64,000 nucleotides of DNA from Flavobacteriales bacterium (GTDB taxonomy: Bacteria; Bacteroidota; Bacteroidia; Flavobacteriales; CAJXXR01). Where the stretch lies: contig JAOAQX010000032.1 in the NCBI GenBank assembly GCA_025210805.1, positions 1 to 64,000 on the forward strand, in the 5' to 3' direction. Positions 59,473 to 64,000 of this stretch are shown in pieces. Positions within the stretch are counted from its first letter, which is position 1; each line of letters opens with the position of its first letter. A program made the position numbers and the translations under genes. The notes below the pieces were generated by a model. That model was not told the DNA's origin, made no database searches, and saw nothing but the letters and a program-made list of their open reading frames with translations.

Positions 59473-61410
59473 TTATTCTTTTGTGATATGGGAGTTTTTC
59501 CATATTTTTTCCCATTGCCATTTCCAAGTACTGATACGGTTTATTCCCTTATGGTGAGAATAATCCATAATATTTTCGGTTTTGGCTTTTTCTAAGGTGA
59601 ATTGTCCATTGTTGCTAAAGCTATGGTATAAGCCCATGGCATGAAGAATCTCATGGGTGGTAGTAGAGGTATTGTGTGTATTGTAAAGGACAACAGAAAG
59701 TGAATTAGTGCTTTGAGCAGCACCGTTATAACCTTGATATTTTAGTTTACCCGTTTTGTCTTTTATCATCTCTCCACCGTTTTCATCAAAGAAAAATACC
59801 TTAAAAGCACCTTTATATTGTTTAAATACTTTTTCGAATTCAGTCAAAAGATGATTGTGAATACTTGGAATATCGTTGATTACGAATTGTTTGCTCTTTC
59901 CTTTTCCCCTGTCTAATCTATAAGTACTGTTTAGTATTTTATCTTTGGTCAAGTCTAAATCTTCTGAATGTATCATAGGTTTAATAATACCTTGGTTTAA
60001 ATACTTTGTTAAAAGATTTGATTCTTTTATGGAGCTACCTTTCTTTATTCCATTTCCTATATCAGTTTTAACATGAACAAAGACAATTTCAGCTTTGTAT
60101 CTATATGGTTTTGCATTTGGAATAAGTTCTATTTTACCGGCAAATTTTCCATCGGCAGAAATGGATATTTCTTGTTTTTTAGAAAATTCTTTAATACATT
60201 CTATAGTCAATTCATCAGGTAAAACAGTTTTTCCAACCGTTTTATGAGAAATTTCTGTTTTATTGAGCTTAAAGAAGGTTTTATCATAGGTGTATTCTAT
60301 CTTTTGAGCGTCAGCATCTTTTATTTCTAGATGCAAGGATAAGGTAGCTTTTTTGTTAGGGTAAATGGATAAAAAAGGGCTTATATAATTTTTTGTTTTA
60401 TCTAAAGGATTGTTTTCTGTTCCAAAGGTTTTCATGAGTTTATCGTATTCCTTTGGGTCTTTTTTGAAGACACGATTAGTATATTCTCCTATGATATTTT
60501 TATAATCAATATCTCCTGCCTTTTTGGTATCGCCATTTCGTATCCAATCAAAACCGAAATCACCTTGATATTTTGTACCAGGTCTAAACTCTACTAGAAC
60601 TTTGGAAGAGGGAAGGATTTGTAATGTTCTCCCTGTAATTTTCGAAGAAAAATATTCCGCCGTAACTTGTAGTTCATCAAAAATTGCTGTTTTAAACTCC
60701 TCCCATTTAGATTTTATTTCAATACCTGTAATGATTAAGGAATTTTCTTTTACTGCTTCTTTGTAAAAGAGCTCCTTTTTGTTTTTCTCAAATTCAGTTC
60801 CATCTTTTTTGGTGATTTTTATGATTACCTCTTTTTCTTGGGAGTTAGAAAAACATAATTTTAACCCGACATTATTACAATATTTTGCTTCGCTAATGAC
60901 GTTTTGATCTACATCAATCCAATCCAACGATAAAATAGTAGGGATTTCCATCACACGCTTCTTAAAAGGCAACTTCTCCCGCTCTGGTTTCCAGCTCACA
61001 TTCCAAGGTTTTACATATTCGCAACCATAGTTTTGTACGGCAGGAGATATTTTTATAATGGTTTGCATACCTATGGGACCTTCTGCCACAAATATTTCTT
61101 CGAAAAAGATTAAGTGAGCATCTCTAAATTTCCATGTTTTGGTGGGTGGATAATCAAAACCTTCGGCATAGAAACAGATTTTTCCTGCTTCCATTTTATC
61201 TATTTCTTCCCAAGTTTTGTCTTTGCTATATTTGGTCATCCAGTCTAGGATTTGGTCGGTTCTTTCGGTGGTTTCAAATGCCATTGAGATGCATCCACCA
61301 TAAGTTTCAGAACTGGGATTACCACGTCTTCTGGTGTCTCTTAGATAGTCCATATCTGTCCAAAGGAGCTCTATTTCTTGCCCAAGAAGGAATAGTTTTG
61401 CTTCTGTCAT
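59473..61410 (-). CDS. TssD (Hcp-like)-metzincin fusion, candidate type VI secretion effector
   Basis: A 645-aa protein without signal peptide. Residues 1-140 look like the Bacteroidota type VI tube protein TssD (AKLFLLGQEIELLWTDMDY, GGCISMAFETTERTDQILDW, FYAEGFD, ISPAVQNYG). A long beta-rich middle follows (150-480). The C-terminus holds a metzincin zinc site HEILHAMGLYH (His586, His590, His596) with Glu587 and a Met-turn in ENIMDY (Met615). The sequence suggests a tube subunit carrying a protease into target cells. No other tss gene is in the window. The effector role is inferred from the fusion. Confidence 0.75.
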   Translation of the reverse strand: MTEAKLFLLGQEIELLWTDMDYLRDTRRRGNPSSETYGGCISMAFETTERTDQILDWMTKYSKDKTWEEIDKMEAGKICFYAEGFDYPPTKTWKFRDAHLIFFEEIFVAEGPIGMQTIIKISPAVQNYGCEYVKPWNVSWKPEREKLPFKKRVMEIPTILSLDWIDVDQNVISEAKYCNNVGLKLCFSNSQEKEVIIKITKKDGTEFEKNKKELFYKEAVKENSLIITGIEIKSKWEEFKTAIFDELQVTAEYFSSKITGRTLQILPSSKVLVEFRPGTKYQGDFGFDWIRNGDTKKAGDIDYKNIIGEYTNRVFKKDPKEYDKLMKTFGTENNPLDKTKNYISPFLSIYPNKKATLSLHLEIKDADAQKIEYTYDKTFFKLNKTEISHKTVGKTVLPDELTIECIKEFSKKQEISISADGKFAGKIELIPNAKPYRYKAEIVFVHVKTDIGNGIKKGSSIKESNLLTKYLNQGIIKPMIHSEDLDLTKDKILNSTYRLDRGKGKSKQFVINDIPSIHNHLLTEFEKVFKQYKGAFKVFFFDENGGEMIKDKTGKLKYQGYNGAAQSTNSLSVVLYNTHNTSTTTHEILHAMGLYHSFSNNGQFTLEKAKTENIMDYSHHKGINRISTWKWQWEKIWKNSHITKE

Positions 61411-61584
61411 TATTTAGAAATATTAAATTTTTGACATTGAAATTATTGAAAAATATAGGATTAAGCCGTTATCATTAGATGAATTGATTATTTCTATGGG
61501 TAATAATATAGATTACTTATTATACTCTCACTTGCTTTTCTTCATTTATAAATGAGTTTTCAGAATTCTTTGGTATGATGTGGA

Positions 61585-61612
61585 GGATAAATTTATACCA
61601 TAAACGGTATAA
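61585..61612. repeat. 28-bp dispersed repeat, copy 2, with perfect palindrome
   Basis: Contains TTATACC-ATAAAC-GGTATAA (61593-61612), 7-bp perfect arms. The related copy lies at 244-271. The surrounding spacer 61411-61693 has no ORF. Confidence 0.6.
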
Positions 61613-61693
61613 AAAACAAATCTTTATCCTTTTGATTAGGATTACCTTTTTTAAGGTCGAAAAGTAAGCTTATTATTCAAAAAAAACACAAAA

Positions 61694-62155
61694 CTATTTT
61701 TTGGTAGCTCTTCCAAAATTTATTCCTAAGCCTATTTGAGGATAAATGAGCATACCATTCTGGTCATTAAAAAAACCAGAACTTAATTTAAAGTATAAAA
61801 CAGGTGCAATGTAAAAATCAATATAAGGCCAAATTCCCAATTTCGTTCTAGTTTCTATTTCGTCTGAAAACAGATAAGCGTATTTTTTATGAAAAAGGAC
61901 TGAAAAATCAGCTCCAAAATGGATTTTATTCCCTTTAGAAGATTTAAAACCTATATTAAGGTGATAATGTGTTTTCTTATTGTTTTCGGCAAGTAAACCT
62001 CCTCCAAATTGTAGATTTTCAACTTGTACATCCAATCTAAAACCAATTAGGTCTTCATTATCTCGAGGGATTATGGATCCTGTTGCTGACACTTGTGCTT
62101 TACTGATTCCTAGAGATACCCATGAAAAGAGGATTAATAAAAAAGTTTTGTTCAT
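61694..62155 (-). CDS. Small exported beta-barrel-like protein
   Basis: A 153-aa protein with signal peptide (LLILFSWVSLGISKAQ). The remainder alternates polar and aromatic residues in amphipathic strands (HYHLNIGFKSSKGNKIHFGA, PQIGLGINFGRA), as in eight-stranded outer-membrane barrels. No family recognised. Monocistronic, oriented with menB but separated from it by 111 bp and a terminator. Confidence 0.65.
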   Translation of the reverse strand: MNKTFLLILFSWVSLGISKAQVSATGSIIPRDNEDLIGFRLDVQVENLQFGGGLLAENNKKTHYHLNIGFKSSKGNKIHFGADFSVLFHKKYAYLFSDEIETRTKLGIWPYIDFYIAPVLYFKLSSGFFNDQNGMLIYPQIGLGINFGRATKK

Positions 62156-62217
62156 TATATCGTTATAATTAATTTTTTAAAGAAATATATTAAAAGGTGT
62201 CTTTGTTTTACAAAGGC

Positions 62218-62254
62218 TAAAAAAACCGCAAAGTGATTAATGAGCTTTGCGGTT
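62218..62254 (-). terminator. Intrinsic terminator of the menD-menB operon
   Basis: On minus: AACCGCAAAG pairs with CTTTGCGGTT and runs into T7. It begins 12 bp past the menB stop. Confidence 0.88.
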
Positions 62255-62266
62255 GTTGTTTGATTA

Positions 62267-63106
62267 CTACGGAATCCATTTTTTATCAAAATTGGGTTTT
62301 CTTTTTTCCAAGAAGGCATTTCTACCTTCTTTTGCTTCATCGGTCATATAGGCTAGGCGTGTGGCTTCCCCTGCAAAAACCTGTTGTCCTACCATTCCGT
62401 CGTCGGTAAGGTTCATGGCAAATTTGAGCATTTTGATAGAAATTGGCGATTTTCCTAAAACTTCTTGAGCCCATTGGTAAGCCGTAGTTTCTAGTTCTTC
62501 ATGTGGAACCACCGCATTTACCATTCCCATTTCATAGGCTTCTTGGGCTGAGTAATTTCTTCCTAAGAAAAAGATTTCACGAGCTTTTTTCTGCCCTACC
62601 ATTTTGGCAAGATAAGCTGACCCGTATCCACCATCAAAGCTGGTAACATCAGCATCGGTTTGTTTAAAAATTGCATGTTCTTTACTGGCTATAGTCATAT
62701 CACAAACTACGTGTAAACTATGTCCTCCACCTACAGCCCAACCGGGTACTACTGCGATAACAACTTTGGGCATAAAGCGTATTAAACGTTGAACTTCTAG
62801 GATATTTAGGCGGTGATATCCATCATCACCAACATATCCTTCTTTTCCTCTTGCTTTTTGATCACCACCACTACAAAAAGAAAATACTCCATCTTTTGAT
62901 GATGGACCTTCGGCACTCAATAAAACGACTCCAATGCTGGTGTCTTCATTGGCATCATAAAATGCGTCATAAAGTTCGCTTGTTGTCTTGGGTCTAAAAG
63001 CATTTCTTACATCAGGTCTGTTAAAAGCAATTCTGGCAACGCCATTGCATTTTTTGTAAGTAATATCTTCGTATTCTTTTACGGTTGTCCAGTTTATTTC
63101 GCTCAT
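62267..63106 (-). CDS. menB: 1,4-dihydroxy-2-naphthoyl-CoA synthase
   Basis: A 279-aa crotonase-fold enzyme closing the second ring of menaquinone. Diagnostic segments: VARIAFNRPDVRNAFRPKT, the oxyanion/bicarbonate region FCSGGDQKARG, VVPGWAVGGGHSLHVVCD, TDADVTSFDGGYGSAYLAK and the C-terminal RKPNFDKKWIP. Follows menD by 2 bp. Confidence 0.97.
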   Translation of the reverse strand: MSEINWTTVKEYEDITYKKCNGVARIAFNRPDVRNAFRPKTTSELYDAFYDANEDTSIGVVLLSAEGPSSKDGVFSFCSGGDQKARGKEGYVGDDGYHRLNILEVQRLIRFMPKVVIAVVPGWAVGGGHSLHVVCDMTIASKEHAIFKQTDADVTSFDGGYGSAYLAKMVGQKKAREIFFLGRNYSAQEAYEMGMVNAVVPHEELETTAYQWAQEVLGKSPISIKMLKFAMNLTDDGMVGQQVFAGEATRLAYMTDEAKEGRNAFLEKRKPNFDKKWIP

Positions 63107-63108
63107 AG

Positions 63109-64000
63109 TTATTTTTTTAAGTGTTCAAAAAGTTCCGAAAGCGTTTCGGGACCTATTTTTTCTGAGATTTTTATCTCAAACAAAGTCTTATTTGGGTTGT
63201 TTAGAAAACATTCCCACTGTTTTTTTAATTCTATATGATTATCACAAAAATAATAATCAAAACCGAAAGAATCACAAAGACCTTTCGCTTGTGTCTGGTG
63301 TTTCGTTGCAAAGAAATCCTCTCTTACGTCAGATTTTTTCGGACCAGGTATGATTCTAAATATGTCACCTCCTTGATTGTTGATCAAAATAATCTTTAGA
63401 TTCCTAGGAAATTGAGTGTTCCATAAAGCATTGGAATCATAGAAGAAACTAATGTCTCCTGTGATCATAAAATGCGCACCCAGATCTTTTATGGCATGTC
63501 CTACAGCAGTGGAGGTCGATCCATCAATTCCACTAGTTCCTCTATTGCCATAAAAGTCATAATCTGCAGAATGTGAAAATAATTGAGCATAACGAATAAC
63601 GCTACTATTGCTCAAATGAATCTGGCTACTTTTAGGAAAGTTTTGGAATAAAAACTCATATACTTTTAAGTCACAAAAGGCTTTTTGATTCAGGAGATAC
63701 TGCCCTCTTTTTTTCAAAGTATTGTGATATTCCTTTAGGTGAAGATCTCCAAAATTGCTTAGGTTTTCTGTATGTTCAATGTTTTTGAATGTTTCAGAAA
63801 AACAAAGGTTTGATGAGTTTGAAATTGTTCCATAAATATTCGGATGAATTCCATTTTTATTAAAAGACCAATATTTTTTAATATTCAGTTTTTGCAATAA
63901 AAATTTAATTTTTTTCGAAACAATGGCTCCACCAGTTTGAATGAGTAAATCGGGTTTAAAATCGGAAGTGTTTTTTATGCCTTCTAAAAACACATCAATA
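63109..64000 (-). CDS. menD: MenD (SEPHCHC synthase), C-terminal part, cut by window edge
   Basis: The frame is open to the window end, so the true start lies beyond 64000. The visible ~297 residues cover the middle and the ThDP-binding C-terminal domain: NSSVIRYAQLF, the MenD signature NRGTSGIDGSTSTAVGHA, and GDISFFYDSNALWN (ThDP-Mg motif). It joins 2-oxoglutarate to isochorismate, two steps before menB (MenH and MenC/E lie between). First visible gene of the menD-menB operon. Confidence 0.93.
   Translation of the reverse strand, partial: IDVFLEGIKNTSDFKPDLLIQTGGAIVSKKIKFLLQKLNIKKYWSFNKNGIHPNIYGTISNSSNLCFSETFKNIEHTENLSNFGDLHLKEYHNTLKKRGQYLLNQKAFCDLKVYEFLFQNFPKSSQIHLSNSSVIRYAQLFSHSADYDFYGNRGTSGIDGSTSTAVGHAIKDLGAHFMITGDISFFYDSNALWNTQFPRNLKIILINNQGGDIFRIIPGPKKSDVREDFFATKHQTQAKGLCDSFGFDYYFCDNHIELKKQWECFLNNPNKTLFEIKISEKIGPETLSELFEHLKK

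Overview
The window is AT-rich chromosomal DNA from a member of the Bacteroidota, most likely order Flavobacteriales. The grounds are a GldI-like lipoprotein, two secreted proteins with type IX secretion C-terminal domains, a TonB-dependent receptor with an N-terminal CarboxypepD_reg domain, a TamL-type Omp85 lipoprotein, menaquinone genes, flavobacterial promoters (TTG about 16-19 nt before TAnnTTTG) and a near absence of Shine-Dalgarno sequences. No rRNA operon or CRISPR array was seen. One tRNA, tRNA-Pro(UGG), is present.

Layout: 1-1.3 kb, tandem 100-bp repeats and a secreted protein. 1.3-5.2 kb, bioB and three peptidyl-prolyl isomerases, two of them cyclophilin-FKBP fusions. 5.3-8 kb, a class I ribonucleotide reductase (nrdB-nrdA) with no ATP-cone in either subunit. 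8.4-11.5 kb, a MoeB/ThiF-rhodanese protein, a frameshifted Rpn-family nuclease gene, a thioredoxin-like protein and a lipoprotein. 11.5-24.9 kb, a mostly minus-strand block: xerD, divIC, (SH3 protein on plus), idi, LytTR regulator, Hpt, plsY, a 1438-aa exported protein, prmA, a glycosyltransferase and recR. 25-29.5 kb: a PnuC-like transporter, hutH, rpmB, a small membrane protein and an MFS transporter.

29.5-33 kb holds what I consider the most interesting locus. It is an operon of RtcB-family RNA ligase, release factor PrfH and a TPR protein. Upstream lie two successive leader peptides, each overlapping an antiterminator arm followed by an intrinsic terminator. The third gene has a strong Shine-Dalgarno, rare in this phylum. 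RtcB2/PrfH pairs are known for rescue and repair of ribosomes cleaved in the decoding centre. The layout suggests the operon senses ribosome damage through its own leader translation. That link is inference.

33.5-43.6 kb is ordinary: an SRPBCC/GyrI-like protein, folD, mscS, a copper-type P-ATPase, DUF1801, an M1 peptidase, OsmC and a Cys/Met-metabolism PLP enzyme. 43.6-47.7 kb is an accessory island bounded by a 67-bp duplication of the 3' end of the PLP gene. It carries a membrane protein, a RhuM-Fic protein, a VOC protein, a GNAT protein and two copies of a 233-bp non-coding repeat.

47.9-58.8 kb: two paralogous T9SS cargo proteins, tRNA-Pro, a SpoU methyltransferase, tamL, miaA, an M23 peptidase and a TonB receptor. 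58.8-61.4 kb is an apparent type VI secretion effector: a TssD (Hcp-like) domain fused to a metzincin-type protease, followed by a lipoprotein that is a candidate immunity protein. The window ends with a small exported protein, menB and the C-terminal part of menD. Motif positions and repeats were read by eye. Family calls are from recognition of motifs, with no database search.
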